Assembly: GCA_030141605.1 (NCBI GenBank)
Contig: JAQGDQ010000887.1
Coordinates: 1-64,000 of the forward strand
Length of the DNA stretch: 64,000 bases
From: Tubiluchus corallicola
Taxonomy: Eukaryota; Priapulida; Priapulimorpha; Priapulimorphida; Tubiluchidae
Direction: 5' to 3'
Positions 10,801-21,315 of this stretch are shown here, piece after piece (positions within the stretch are counted from its first letter, which is position 1; every line of letters starts with the position of its first letter). A program made the translations under genes and the position numbers. The notes beneath the pieces are model-generated. The model ran no database searches and had not been told where the DNA came from. It saw only the letters and a list, made by a program, of their open reading frames with translations.

Positions 10801-12205
10801 TCTCCAGGGTGCACGCCTGGGCTAGGTGTAAGGAGATCCTGAGTTGCCCAGACCACAGGAACCCCCTCTCTTCCTCCCTGGTGTAGTTCAAAGGAAAGTG
10901 GAACGATACGTTTGGTACCAAGTTGGCTGCAGGAGTCAGTGAGCATGCTGCACTGGTCCGCCTTCGGGGCTTCACTCCTGATTTGGAAGTTTTACTCCTC
11001 TACACATGGCCGTTGGGTCACTTGACCTCCTCCACCCTCTAGCCGTTGGCTGTTTGTACAGCTCCTCCGCCTAGTGTCGAGATACAGTGTGAGCCTACAG
11101 CACCTGGTATTCCTAGGCGGTCGCCCATCCAAGCACTAACCAGGCTCTACGTTGCTTAACTTCAGTGATCAGACGAGAACCGGTCTTTTCAACGTGACTT
11201 GGCCATTGTATGAATATATGAATATACAATAAAATAGTAACCAATCTTTAATACTAATTTAAGTAACAAGTAATATTTCAGTATCTATCTATGTCAGTCT
11301 TCTGCAAGTGAAATATGCATTTATTACATCAGGGAGCATTTATTTCACATTCCTGAATAGTATCTGTAGTTTCTGTAACATGTACTTAAACGCATATAGA
11401 CTAATAGACTGGTGCAATTTGTCTTTTTTTAAATTTGATTTTTCATTTCTTCATAGATATCAAACCAATCGTAAGCCCTGGAATGGTGTATAATATAGGT
11501 AAGATAATTATTAGTCAGCAGTCTGCATTTAGAATTCTATCAATATAAAAACTTCTGCTTTGCAAATTTGCTAGACACTGTAGAAACGAATCAGCAAGGT
11601 GTAACATGGTTTATGGATCTGACAACTAATCAGTTTGTCCAGGTATCATAATCCCATTGACAATGTCCTACTGTTTCGTTAAAATGTCTCTGTACCTTGC
11701 AATCCTAACTCTGCCAATGGCAACTTATAACATGCAAACAGGTTCAGAAGCAATGATTCATTCTAATGTATGACCACCATTTTGAACTAGAACTGTCTCG
11801 ATGTTTCTAATGAATAAAGTACATTTCCTCCCTCATATAAGGGTGACATTTGTGTGGCTTTATCTCTGAAGTTTTATAGCAAGAAAACTAATAGTATCTA
11901 ATTATTTAGATTGTTTTCTTTTAGATACAAAACCCGTGTTTGATGATGCCAAACCTCTAGAAGCACACACTTCCCCATATCCAACTCACTTAATGTCCGG
12001 GCAGCCATTGCCTGACATCACCAGTGGACATGTGGTCAATATGCCAAATTCGTCATCCGGTAATAATCTAGAAGTAGCAAGTCAAGGGTCAAACTCCACT
12101 TTGCATGGACAGCAAGTTTCCGGTGTCTTTCCTAATCCGTCGCCTCCACAGGCTGTTCCGATTAATCTGGACACATCAACCGGTACCACCGCCAGCTCAA
12201 ACTGA
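3664..12205 (+). CDS. GATA4/5/6-like transcription factor (seven exons, 5' end missing)
   Basis: Two GATA zinc fingers, C-x2-C-x17-C-x2-C each. Exons: 3664-3845 (N-finger, ending [11 protein letters not shown]), 6573-6701 (C-finger, SCANC...[12 protein letters not shown]), 7752-7893 (basic tail [14 protein letters not shown]), 8855-8920, 10159-10230, 11457-11498 and 11925-12205 with a TGA stop. All junctions are GT-AG and the phases agree (0, 0, 1, 1, 1, 1). The residues [20 protein letters not shown] and RKRKPKN match the vertebrate GATA4/5/6 class rather than GATA1/2/3. The protein would bind WGATAR sites in the nucleus. The C-terminal 150 residues are Ser/Pro/Thr-rich, as in transactivation regions. 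The first visible exon starts mid-codon, so at least one upstream coding exon exists. Exon 6573 has a poor polypyrimidine tract; its start was set by phase. The last introns are rich in repeats. Confidence 0.93.
4778..4930. repeat. Trinucleotide microsatellites in GATA intron
   Basis: Consecutive (CAA)n, (TAA)n, (GAC)n and (TAA)n tracts. They generate a poly-Thr/Ile open frame that is not a gene. Confidence 0.95.
4965..5790. other. GATA intron, no feature seen
   Basis: AT-rich intronic sequence between the trinucleotide tracts and the minisatellite. I found no exon or named repeat. Confidence 0.6.
5800..6247. repeat. 18-bp minisatellite in GATA intron
   Basis: About 20 tandem copies of an 18-bp unit close to TTCCATGGTAATGTTAGG, with CCATGG at its core. 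The left end is more diverged. The period is a multiple of three and the unit contains no stop in several frames, so both strands appear open, for example as repeats of FHGNVR or ITMEPN. These frames are artefacts of the repeat. Confidence 0.95.
7365..7690. repeat. Tandem repeat of about 112-120 bp in GATA intron
   Basis: GTTGCAGAGCCTATCCTG recurs at 7441 and 7561. The preceding segment TTGTATGTTTCTTACAGAAC recurs at about 7371, 7491 and 7603. This gives nearly three copies of a unit of about 120 bp, the last ending some 60 bp before the exon at 7752. Each unit carries pyrimidine-rich TTTCTTACAG and TTTGTTGCAG, which resemble splice acceptors. Confidence 0.85.
8576..8694. repeat. 59-bp tandem duplication
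   Basis: Two almost identical 59-bp copies beginning CTACACTTCATTG at 8581 and 8640. Only one substitution is obvious between the copies before the terminal divergence. Confidence 0.9.
9550..10135. mobile_element. Dispersed repeat family, copy A
   Basis: Shares long stretches with 19785-20260, for example AAGATATTCAGTGTGTTGT, ACTAAAACTAGGCAAGTTTT and TGAGCTGTCGAACGTGTG. It contains no transposase or RT coding capacity that I can see; a 138-codon minus-strand frame here is not conserved in copy B. It ends about 25 bp before the acceptor of the GATA exon at 10159. The family is unidentified and I see no target duplication. Confidence 0.8.
10741..11210 (-). mobile_element. 5S-rRNA-derived SINE, copy 1
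   Basis: Read on the minus strand, 11209-11092 is a clear 5S rRNA homologue, with GATCACTGAAGTTAAGCAAC and CTTGGATGGGCGACCGCCTA (the 5S internal promoter region). It is followed by a body ending in CCATTGTCTTCCGAGACAG. The body is shared with 28344-28505, so the two are members of one family built from a 5S head and a unique body, as in SINE3 elements. Plus-strand ORFs across it are not genes. Confidence 0.8.
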
Positions 12206-12594
12206 TACATGGCAAATGGAAACTATAATTATGCTCATAATTCACTCTGCTCAATCTACTGTCAAGTGCACAATAATGCTCATTATCGTATGATTTTGAA
12301 AATAAAGGAGATCACTATATCTACAAAAAATGTCTTGCATTTTTACCATAGTAGTCACGGGAAGAGTGCTTTGTGTACATTCAATATCCAGCTAGATATG
12401 CTTTAGAAGTGCATCCTGGTTTTCCTGATGTGCAAGCTAAGGTAACATGCAGCTTTTTATGACACATTTGTCCTTGTTACCAAACTGCTAATGTCAAGGG
12501 GTCTAAACTGTTGATGAAAATGTCATGAATGTTAGCAAGAATGAGAAAATTGTTTATAGCAAATCAAGAAACTTGCTGTTGTGTTAAAAATAAA
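12206..12594 (+). promoter_or_regulatory. GATA 3' UTR with two AATAAA signals
   Basis: AATAAA occurs at 12301-12306 and 12589-12594 downstream of the GATA stop codon. Either could serve as the polyadenylation signal. Confidence 0.55.
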
Positions 12595-14190
12595 TATTTT
12601 TGGTTTATAGTTCAGTTGCAACTAGTCCATTTCTGTGATTTTTATAACTAGTGTATTAGCATTAGGCCGGGGTCTTCCATACATAAATTATGTTTAGCTC
12701 ACTACATATACTAAGCAAAGTCCACCAAGTACCAATACGGTTTCTTGCTTTACTGTCTTAAGTATAAAACAGTGTCACCAGTTATTGGCGTTATGAATCT
12801 GTCAATATGTTTACTTACACAATACATTATAGCAGCCAATATTGCACCATCGTGTCAATAACTAATACTCTGCCATTAATTCAGTCCAAAGTCTACAACA
12901 TTGGAGTATTGTCAACAAATCAGCCATTTCGTACCTACAGCAAGGGCATTAAGGGGTTGTAGGACTGTAAAAGGGAATGCAACCAAATGGAAAGGAACCA
13001 AATGAGTCTACACAGATAATGTGTTAAGAAATAATGCTTTTTATGGAATCCATCTCTCTATAAGTTTAACCTGTCTTTTTGACCTAGTACACCTTTGCAT
13101 GAGCATACTTAGGAAAAGGATTTTTTGTGAATATATGTTGTAATATTCACCAAGCTGTGGACCAATAAGGATGAAGAGATTAGGAACATACAAGTGTGAT
13201 AATTATCACCCAACTTTTAATCTTCAAAAATTGCACAGTCACGCTAAGTTTATAACTGCAGGTAATTTGTAAAAATGGAGAACCAATGGAATAATGAGCT
13301 TTTATGGCAATAAATGCAGCTTACTTCCACTTCCACTTTCATTCCATTGACTTGATTTAGACGTCAATAATTGGACGAATCCATGTGAATAGCAAATAAC
13401 ACAAAGTACTACAGTTACAATCGTGAACGTATCTAAAAATCCTCATCACTAGGAAAATGCTAGAATGAGCAATGTCTAAGCACAGCTGCCATAACTTGTA
13501 ATTTCTACTGCATTTACCCAATTTCAGCTTTCGTCTAGTTTACTGTAAAATGCACATCTTAATCACAGAAAACAAAATGTACAGCCTCTGTGTAACCTTT
13601 ATACAGTTAGTCAAATTTGCACACTATTGTATTAATGAGTAATATAATTATCTACTGATATTACAATTAATTTTAGCATACGTGCGGCACTTTGCAAAAT
13701 GTATTTGAACGTGTACTTGGTATTATTTTCATACTGCACAGTGAGATTGTTAAAAACTAAAATCATAATAAATTGTTACTTACTGCCATTATAATGTTAC
13801 ATTTTTAATTGTTATTTGCTGTATAAAATCAGGTAAGTCTATTGTGACATATTGTCTGTAGCTATAATTATACTGGGTTACTGGCAGCTATATATTAATT
13901 TATATATAACTGTGTTATTACTGCGTATGCACTACAACTACAATAAAATTTTAATTATCTGGTTTTATGTTACACCTGTGGTATGTAAAAATTATTTTTT
14001 ATACTGAAATCATTCACTGTCAGATGCTTTTTATTTGGTCTAGAGCTTTAAATAATGCCTTGAAACTCTTGCCTTGACTTAATTACGTAGCCATGCTGTC
14101 TTTAAACAGATATTCGTTTACATTTTATACCCAAAGTTAGATAAATAAATAAATATGGTGTAAAACACAGTTTTCTAATCTTTCAGTTGC
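12595..14190. other. Intergenic sequence downstream of the GATA gene
   Basis: AT-rich, without ORF, RNA gene or recognisable repeat that I could identify. Confidence 0.6.
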
Positions 14191-14279
14191 ATTTGTCTTC
14201 ATTGTCGCACTACTTTTCGTCTCTTATTTAAGTCTTTAATTGAGTACGAATTCTTTAATTCGATATACACACATCCTTC

Positions 14280-14325
14280 TCCATGTCCAGGCAAAAAGTG
14301 CAAATAAAATTCAATTCAATTTAGT
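14280..14325 (+). mobile_element. LINE-like 3' tail fragment
   Basis: The sequence CAAATAAAATTCAATTCAATT ends like the LINE tails near 1530 and 50530. Only the extreme 3' end is recognisable. Confidence 0.4.
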
Positions 14326-14377
14326 TCATTTTATGCACGCTGTTGCACAGTGCACAGAGACTTTGTGCTGTGTGCAG

Positions 14378-14777
14378 TAGGGGTGAGCATTCTCTACCAG
14401 AAAGCGAATTCGAATCGAACCAGTTTGTGACTTTCGAATTCGAATCGAACCGAACTTCAGTGTTTCGAATTCGAACCGAATTCGAATTGAGATTGAACGA
14501 TTTTCGAACAACATTAGTCTTACAAAGATCATGTGTATCACTACATTTTGTTCCGCAATAAAACGACTAGTAATTTGTTTAAAATTGTGCACAGAAATCA
14601 CTGCTAAATTACGCTAATTGCATGTTGTTTCAATCGTTTTAGTGATCAGGAACATATGTGATTGAAGTGCTGAATTATTCGAATCTATAGTTTTGGATTC
14701 GTATCGAGTTCGAACTAAAAAAACTCGTTCGAATCGAATTCGAACGTTCGAACTCGAACGTTCGATGCTCACCCCTT
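14378..14777. mobile_element. Non-autonomous hAT-type transposon
   Basis: The ends are TAGGGGTGAGCAT and ATGCTCACCCCTT, an inverted repeat of 12 of 13 bases. The 8-bp GTGTGCAG directly flanks both sides (14370-14377 and 14778-14785) as a target-site duplication. The interior has clusters of TTCGAATTCGAAC-type palindromes at both ends and no coding sequence. The TSD length and TIR style fit hAT. Confidence 0.9.
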
Positions 14778-14973
14778 GTGTGCAGCATATATAGAAACGT
14801 AATTTGTTTAGTTTGTTTGACACCCATAAAGTAATACATATAGTACATACATACCCATAAAAATAATAATTTTATGACAATAAAAAAGACGATATGGTGC
14901 AGAAGGGACGCACAGACATACACTGCTTACGTGCACCTTGTAATGTAATACACAACATTACAGAGTATTCTAC

Positions 14974-15055
14974 CTATTCCGTAGAATCCTCCTCAAAAAG
15001 CGTGAAGTCAGATAACAATATAATATCGTTATCACGTCTCCTGTCACCTACCTGC
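14974..15055 (-). CDS. Candidate terminal exon, unknown protein
   Basis: On the minus strand a strong acceptor (CCGGTTTTCTTTTAAG or the following GGCAG) is followed by an open stretch ending NDIILLSDFTLFEEDSTE and a TAG stop. A small upstream exon candidate at about 15161-15207, with donor CCCAG|GTAATT, joins it in phase. The peptide looks protein-like but I recognise no family. A 68-codon + strand frame (14894-15100), also unrecognised, overlaps it. Either or neither may be real. Confidence 0.3.
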
Positions 15056-15209
15056 CTTAAAAGAAAACCGGATGATTGTGTAAACATTAGTTCAGAATAA
15101 AGAATGCTCTAAAATATTGAAAACTACAATAGTTTTTTAATCAAAGCTTAGATTAAATAATAATTACCTGGGATAATCAAATTTCGTTAAACTTTCAAAG
15201 CTCTGCGCG

Positions 15210-16730
15210 GCTTAGTGAATCTACTAAGATCTGCAGCGGTGCCTTTTTGTCACATTCGCGTGGCCGACAAATAGGCGGTACCGTTATTTGCATGATCATA
15301 AACTGCAGTGTTAGTTTCTGACGGCATGTGATGTGGGAGCTCATTTTCGTGATATCACGCGTTTAAGCAGTACCGTAAAACTTACGCAAACGTGCTTGAT
15401 GCGCAAGGGAAGATGCCTGCCTTTGCACAAACTGTGGTTAGTTTGTGACGTAAGCAATAGCTGTGTTCGGTTGCGGTTAATTTACTTTCGAAGCTAATCA
15501 TTCAATTATAAGAAACAATTGCTAACTTTTATTTGCAAGAAAATGTATATTTTGGACAGTGAATTAAAATGAGATTGAGTGTAAACAATCGTTCGGTTTT
15601 AAACTTGCATGACCCTTTAACATACATTTTGCCATAATGCTTTCTTGTGACCAACTGAAGCTACAGACTGTACTGAAATTCAGTAGTACAAGGGATTGCA
15701 TCACACGACAGCAGTCACATATTGGACAGGTACATCATATTACATGAATGGTGACCATAAAATGTAGGGTGAAATATATACACTACCGAATACTAATCAA
15801 ACTAAAGCAAAGTCTACTTGGCTTCGTTGATATCAGAATAAAGGTTATTTTGCATACAGAAAGCTGTGCTATGGTTTTCATCTGTTTTAATTTAGATTAA
15901 ATTATTAATTGATAAACATTGGAAATAACGTCTAATTACGCGGAACAATGAACAATGAATGATGAAAACATGTAGAAAGAATAAACTATCTCTGGCAATT
16001 ATTGTTTAATAAAAGTAACAAAAAATAGCTATAGGTGGCAGCAAAGACTAAATCAATACCTTACTATAGTAGATTGATTAGAATCAAAAAGCAATCGTGT
16101 GCGAAGGGACAATAAAGAAGAACAATTACTGCCGAGTAGCGACCCGTTCTATCACGGTCGTCTGAGCGGGATTGAGCATGCGTACACGTGATTTACGAAG
16201 GTGATAGTATTTGCAGAACTAAGCTGTTAGGTGTTGACTAGGCAGGCTAAGTAAAGGATTACCTGTGTTGGTATAGCTCTTTACTGCGCCTTTAAAGATG
16301 CGAGAAACCATAAACGGTCGTTAAGAACAACGAAGAAAGATGCCCAACAACAGGGGGCGGAAGTAGTACGCGAGCGCTGGACGTGTAATGTGGAACTTGA
16401 ATCTGCCCTAAAAATGAACAAAGTTTGCGTGTTTCATAAAACATTTTTTTCTGTGCAAATAGTTCATTTATAGCATTAATATTATTACAAAAAACCAGAA
16501 CCATCAACATATATATCTCAAATTGGCATCAAAGATTCATGTGTACCGTTCCTTTAAACAACTTTTGAATAAAAGTATCTGAGTATAGATCTACACGTAT
16601 GCAAAATATGTAATATTATGTCAAGTTACTAAACGTATTGTTTAAATTAAAACCGGACCCAGTCTTGATCTTCAGTCTACGATTTCAGCACCAGAAGATG
16701 GTAAGATATGAATGTAATGAGAAAGACTAT
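15210..16730. other. Intergenic sequence, possible promoter regions
   Basis: Two stretches (about 15200-15480 and 16100-16390) are richer in CpG than the surroundings and contain GTGACGTAAG and GCATGCGTACACGTG, which resemble CRE and E-box sites. This would fit promoters, but no confident gene starts here. A 72-codon minus-strand frame (16292-16510) is unrecognised. Confidence 0.35.
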
Positions 16731-16732
16731 AT

Positions 16733-16733
16733 C

Positions 16734-16771
<38 letters not shown>

Positions 16772-16920
16772 TACGTACTCCGCAACTCCAGCACCTGGTA
16801 TTCCTAGTCGGTCACCCATCCAAGTACTAACCCACCTCAACGTTGCTTAACTACGGTTATCAGACGACAACCAGTGCCATCAACATGATTTGAACAACCG
16901 GTATCTTCAACGCCGTAGTC
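16733..16920 (-). mobile_element. 5S-rRNA-derived sequence with tetranucleotide tail
   Basis: On the minus strand 16920-16790 resembles 5S rRNA (GTTAAGCAACGTTG, TACTTGGATGGGTGACCG, GGTGCTGGAG), with an internal duplication near its 5' end. It is followed by a (GTAA)/(GCAA) tetranucleotide tail at 16774-16733. A 5S head with a simple tail suggests a retroposed 5S transcript or short SINE, not a working 5S gene. Confidence 0.7.
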
Positions 16921-17194
16921 GTGTATAAGCACCTGCTCGTGATATACAAGAATTGCAAACTTGCTACATTGCAACATATACTAATGCGTATAAATTGTCC
17001 TCAAATACCAGTCAAATCCACACTAAGTTTCGCTTATTAATAATCAGTATACAAATCAGTAACAACAGTATACAAACATGTTTAATATTAGCTTATATCC
17101 ATTCGATTTTTTTTTACTTTTTCAAGAACGGAGGTGAACGACTTAAAAAACCGCAAAAATTCCGATTTCCGTGATAAGTAATCTAGCTTGTCGC

Positions 17195-17418
17195 CTAGGA
17201 TTCACAAATATACGGAAATTTTGCTGTATCACACGAGAAGTCATTCCATCTGTTCCCATTTGCCCGCAGGATGGCGCAACTTTCGCCATCGCCGTAATTA
17301 TCCGGTTCGCCATCTGCTACGTCCCAAGAAGTAAAAAGAGCAGGTCCACCTGTTGCAAACCACCTCCAGCCACCCTCCTCGTGTATGTCGGTTAAACCAG
17401 TCCAAAAATTATCACCAG
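17195..17418 (-). CDS. Terminal exon of a C-type lectin domain protein
   Basis: The minus strand has acceptor TTTTTATTAAAG at 17419 followed by a 73-codon open frame to a TAG at 17195. It reads as the C-terminal half of a C-type lectin domain: FWTGLTD, GGWRW, GEPDNYGDGESCAIL, then WNDFSCD and a final YICES. The cysteines of ESCAIL, FSCD and YICE, and the WND calcium-site motif, are all present. The sugar-selectivity triplet reads EPD, between EPN (mannose type) and QPD (galactose type). The protein ends four residues after YIC, so this is the true C-terminus. The exons for the N-terminal half and any signal peptide should lie at higher coordinates. I did not find them, and two Helitron-like insertions sit there, so the gene may be broken or have a long intron. 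Confidence 0.85.
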
Positions 17419-17574
17419 CTTTAATAAAAACAAAATATATTTAATATTAAATTTCCTTATTTACGAATTATATTTTCATATAATATGACAGTTATTTAAT
17501 TTTTGTACATTCCACAGCAATTATAACGTACTTTACGACTCCCATGAAACACTAAAATAACAAATATTATCAGT

Positions 17575-17967
17575 GATTTTTTTTCGAAATTTTGACCAAA
17601 CAGCATTCGGAAAAAACGCTCTAGCGGCGCCTGAGGGGACTCTCGAAACGAGATATATAGCTCTTTGGAAAGAGAAAGAACAGGGCTATACGATGATGTC
17701 TGCTATATTTTAGGACATGTCCACCAAGAGGAGTACCGACGAGTTAATTAGACTGTTCTATTTTTGGCGATTTTCGCTTGGAAAACTGCTCACGCAAAGC
17801 CATTGTTCTGACGTCATCCATTATACTCTATCTATAGCTTTGAACTTTAATTCAGCAAAAGCTTCTGGCTTTGTGTTAGGTAAGTAAACAAACACTAGGT
17901 AGGATGTTCGCGTATTTTTGATTATGAGTGGTTTTATACGCAAAATTTTTTGCGGGGCCTTTGCTAG
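17575..17967 (+). mobile_element. Helitron-like element, copy 1 (3' part)
   Basis: About 390 bp shared with 18338-18777. The end is a GCAAAATTTTTTGC hairpin, ten bases, then CTAG with T following. That is the Helitron 3' signature: a short hairpin about 10 nt before CTRR, inserted between A and T. No Rep/helicase coding is present, so it is non-autonomous. The 5' end was not resolved. Confidence 0.65.
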
Positions 17968-18010
17968 TCTATATATTAATATTCTTGGTATGGCCTTTAT
18001 ATATATATAA

Positions 18011-18777
18011 GATTCGAGGCTACAGCCCGGACGACGGCACCATTTGCGGCGATCTATATATCAAACGAAATGTCTCGATCTAGTGTCGTCTCATTGATGG
18101 TTTATTTTTCGAATTGGGCCCACCGGGAGGAAGGGGGCGAAAAACCTAGAAAAATGGCCATTTTTCGGCCGTTTTTTGCAAAAGTTATACGGCTGAGATG
18201 TAGAGAACGGGAATGGGCCGAAGGTGGTGCTGGGTATGGATAGATAGCCCATTCAGCGATGGGTGTAATAGGCCTATTTAGAATTCGCGAGAGAGCCACG
18301 GGGTCCCGTAACGGGCGTTTTCCCGGATCCACCTCGCGATTTTTTCGAAATTTTGACCAAACAGCATGCGGGGTAAAACGTTCTAGCGGCGCCTGGTGGG
18401 ACTCTCGGAAGGAGATATACGGCTCATCACAAAGAGGAAGAACAGGGCTACACGATGATGTGGGCTATATGTTAGGACAGGTCCACCGAGAGGAGTACTG
18501 GCGAGTTAATTACATGTTCCATTTTCGGCAATTTTCGCTTAGAAAACTGCTGACCCAAAGCCATTGTTCTGACGTCATCCATTGTACTCTGTCTATAATC
18601 TTATAACTTTAATTCAGTAAGAGCTGCCTGCTACGGGCTTTGCGTTAGATAAACAGACAAACAGTAGGCAGGATGTTACGGGCTTTGCGTGATAAAAACG
18701 AGGACTAGGTAGAATGTTCGCGTATTATTGATTACACGTAGATTTATACGCAAAATTTTTTGCGGGGCCTTTGCTAG
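18011..18777 (+). mobile_element. Helitron-like element, copy 2
   Basis: Has the same 3' end as copy 1 (hairpin, ten bases, CTAG at 18774-18777, then T). It has about 330 bp more at the left, including GATTCGAGGCTACAGCCCGG. A small internal duplication (TACGGGCTTTGCGT, twice) is unique to this copy. The 5' boundary is approximate. Frames of 60-115 codons inside it are not genes. Confidence 0.6.
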
Positions 18778-18779
18778 TT

Positions 18780-19784
18780 TATAATTAATTTTTAAGCTGT
18801 TTTCGGTATCAATTGTTGCTTTTCTTGAAGTGAGTTGAGAGGTTGCAGAGTAACAAAGGAAGAACTAATGAACGGCTTTCCTGCGTCTAGGAATATCCAT
18901 GAAAACTTCAAGAAGTAGCAGCAAAATGGACACTCCTGTTTACTGTCGGACTTTTAGAATCTGCAACATGAACAATAACGAATGTTAACTGCAATACAAC
19001 TGGAATGTTCAGTAATATGAGTGCACGTGTATTACAATCTGCACAGTGTTTATACCGTGACTGAAAAATGTTTGCTGACCTCGACTTTTTTACCGAAGGT
19101 CAACAAACCTTGCACCATTGTATGAGATTTACCGTAGGTATCTATCTTGTAAGTTACATGACAGTAGGTGCTAAGCATCTTTGAGTTATTTAAAGTAACA
19201 GTAAAAACTGACCAATGTTCAATTACTTTGATACTCTGACGCAAAGTCAACAAAATTTGTAACATTTTGTAACTGAAATCTGTAAATTATACGACCGTAA
19301 CTACTGAACTGGGATGCTACTAGGGACGGTAGCAGAGAGTTGTAATGAACTGACAGCAAAAACGAACAAATGTAAGTTCACCTTTACAACTTCCACGCTC
19401 ACCAAGCACTGCACCGTTGCTTGAGATTATATTGCAAGACAATTTTCGTGGCTCTCTGTAATTTTTTCGTTATTGACATAAATTTATTATTTAGATTACA
19501 TTTTCACTCATCTCAAGAGAACTAGTTACGACCACTTCTTGAAAAATTCTTAATGCACATCTACCCCACCCTGCCTGGCTCCATATTTGTAAAAAAGTTT
19601 TGCCCTAGCTCAAAGCTCTGGGAATTACAATTAATTTTGGTAGAGTTAGGGTTAAGGTAAATGATTAGGATTAGGGAAAGTTATTTCTTTTTTTCCTGTG
19701 CCTTTTTTCTGTGACTTACTTGTATGTGGCTTTTTTTACCTGGATTTACGCAAAGTGCCTACCCTGTAAGTCCAATAAAAGGTA
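18780..19784. other. Intergenic sequence, no feature seen
   Basis: AT-rich. I searched it on the minus strand for the missing N-terminal lectin exons and found none. Confidence 0.5.
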
Positions 19785-20260
19785 TGCAATTTTAACACAA
19801 TTAATACTGCAAAATTAATTAAATAATAAGATTAAAAACTTAATTAACGGCGGGCGAGCCCAACTATTGATGACATCACGAAATTATATAATTTCCAACA
19901 GCAAAAATATTCCACGAGCGTGTTTGTGAAGGGCTATATTGAAGTACAGTGCTACTGCAAGATATTCAGTGTGTTGTACTAAAACTAGGCAAGTTTTAAG
20001 GTAAAAACACGAATTTCAAATTGACTGCTGTGCTCACGCTTGAGCTGTCGAACGTGTGCAGTTTACCACAAACTAATACAACTGAACTGAAGGATACAGC
20101 GCCTGTTTTTTGTGCAATGCGTTTCGGAAATGCAGGCGCTAACGCCCGTCTAACTAGCGAATGGCGAAATGCATGTAACAGGGAAGAACTAGTGGCGCGA
20201 AAATGAAATTATGTTTGTGAGGTAATAATTCTTTAAGATTGGGTCCGGTTTTGCTTTGAA
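19785..20260. mobile_element. Dispersed repeat family, copy B
   Basis: Second copy of the unidentified family at 9550-10135, in the same orientation, with many substitutions and small indels. It includes GGCAAGTTTTAAGGTAAAAA and GCATGTAACAGGGAAGAAC. Confidence 0.8.
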
Positions 20261-21180
20261 AAAGACTTCCGAGCACAAGATTCCCAATTGATTGTTAGTA
20301 TGATTTTTCAATCTATCAGGTGGATTTGTGAAACGCGTGAGTGACTCCACGCAGCTGAAGTTTGATATTTTTCGGTTTGATACACGTAACCCTCTTTTAT
20401 ACCATTTTGATGTGTGGGCGTAAATAGGTAGATTACGTCCTAAACGTAAATGTGTCTTTTGCCTTGGGAGGTTATTTGTAATGAATAATGACTAAATCAT
20501 TCAAAGTGATTAAAAACAAATGATGTGTAAACCAGGTATGCTTATTATAATTAAACTGCTTTTTATTTCTCGCTTTTTCCGTTTTTGCCTTGTGCCAGTT
20601 ATACAAATTTACATGGAGTAAAAAAAAGAATGCATAGTCTTGGGATCTCATCACAGGTTAAGACAACCTCACAAGCTCCTTGTATTTACTATACGATGAG
20701 ATCGATGAGCTAGTGTCAAATATGCCTAGCACCCGATTGTCTATAAATCATCGTCCACACTTTGCTACATATTTTCACAATTCTGAACGTTGTTCTTTAT
20801 GAGTTATTCTTTTAAATAAATGTGATTTACAACAAAGTTTTAGTTCATTTATCCTAGTCGCATCTGTTTCCTGTTAGTCAATTACTTGCAGAACTAAACA
20901 TCTAGATCGTTACTATTTGTAGGTTCTCCGTATTAACAGACGGAGACATTCTGAGAATATTTTTTAATTTTTCGTGCTTTTACAGAGGTTCTATGGTCAA
21001 ATGTTACTTCAGTGTCTTTCTTCTTTTGGACCCACTTCAAAACATGTTGGTTTTGATATATCTCGTTGTTGTTATTATTATTATTATTCACACAGACTTA
21101 AATACAGTTTCCAACAGTCTTACAGGTAGCCATTTTTATAATAAATCTCATAATAATTATAATTGCACATATGGCATTAC
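20261..21180. other. Unassigned, possible downstream exons of the gene starting at 21315
   Basis: On the minus strand, two short open stretches (about 21031-20980, reading WVQKKKDTEVTFDH, and about 20740-20665, reading SSSISSYSKYKELVRLS) look protein-like. Their splice phases could not be reconciled. Confidence 0.2.
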
Positions 21181-21315
21181 CTTTGGCAAAATTGAGTCGG
21201 CGACTGCTTGGGCGTGAAAGTTTGCACCCTCGGATCGCATGATAGCCTTGTCACACCATCTGTCGGAGGACTCATCATTGTTAGCGGGATTTGCATTCCC
21301 TGAACGATTTGCCAT
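21181..21315 (-). CDS. Candidate first coding exon, unknown protein
   Basis: On the minus strand, GCCAAGATGG is a good initiation context. It opens a 45-codon frame beginning MANRSGNANPANNDESSDRW and ending SILPK at a consensus donor (AAAG|GTAATG). The codons and splice site are convincing for a first exon in phase 0. The protein family is not recognised, and the next exon was not placed with confidence. Confidence 0.5.

Noticed and set aside
10689-10975. Minus-strand ORFs of 85 and 91 codons
   Set aside because: They fall within the 5S-derived SINE body; the related copy at 28.3 kb does not keep the frame.
11092-11209. Functional 5S rRNA gene
   Set aside because: The match is good but the copy is fused to a SINE body and differs at conserved positions, so it is SINE-derived.
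18259-18606. 115-codon + ORF
   Set aside because: It lies inside the Helitron-like repeat and the neighbouring copy has no equivalent frame.
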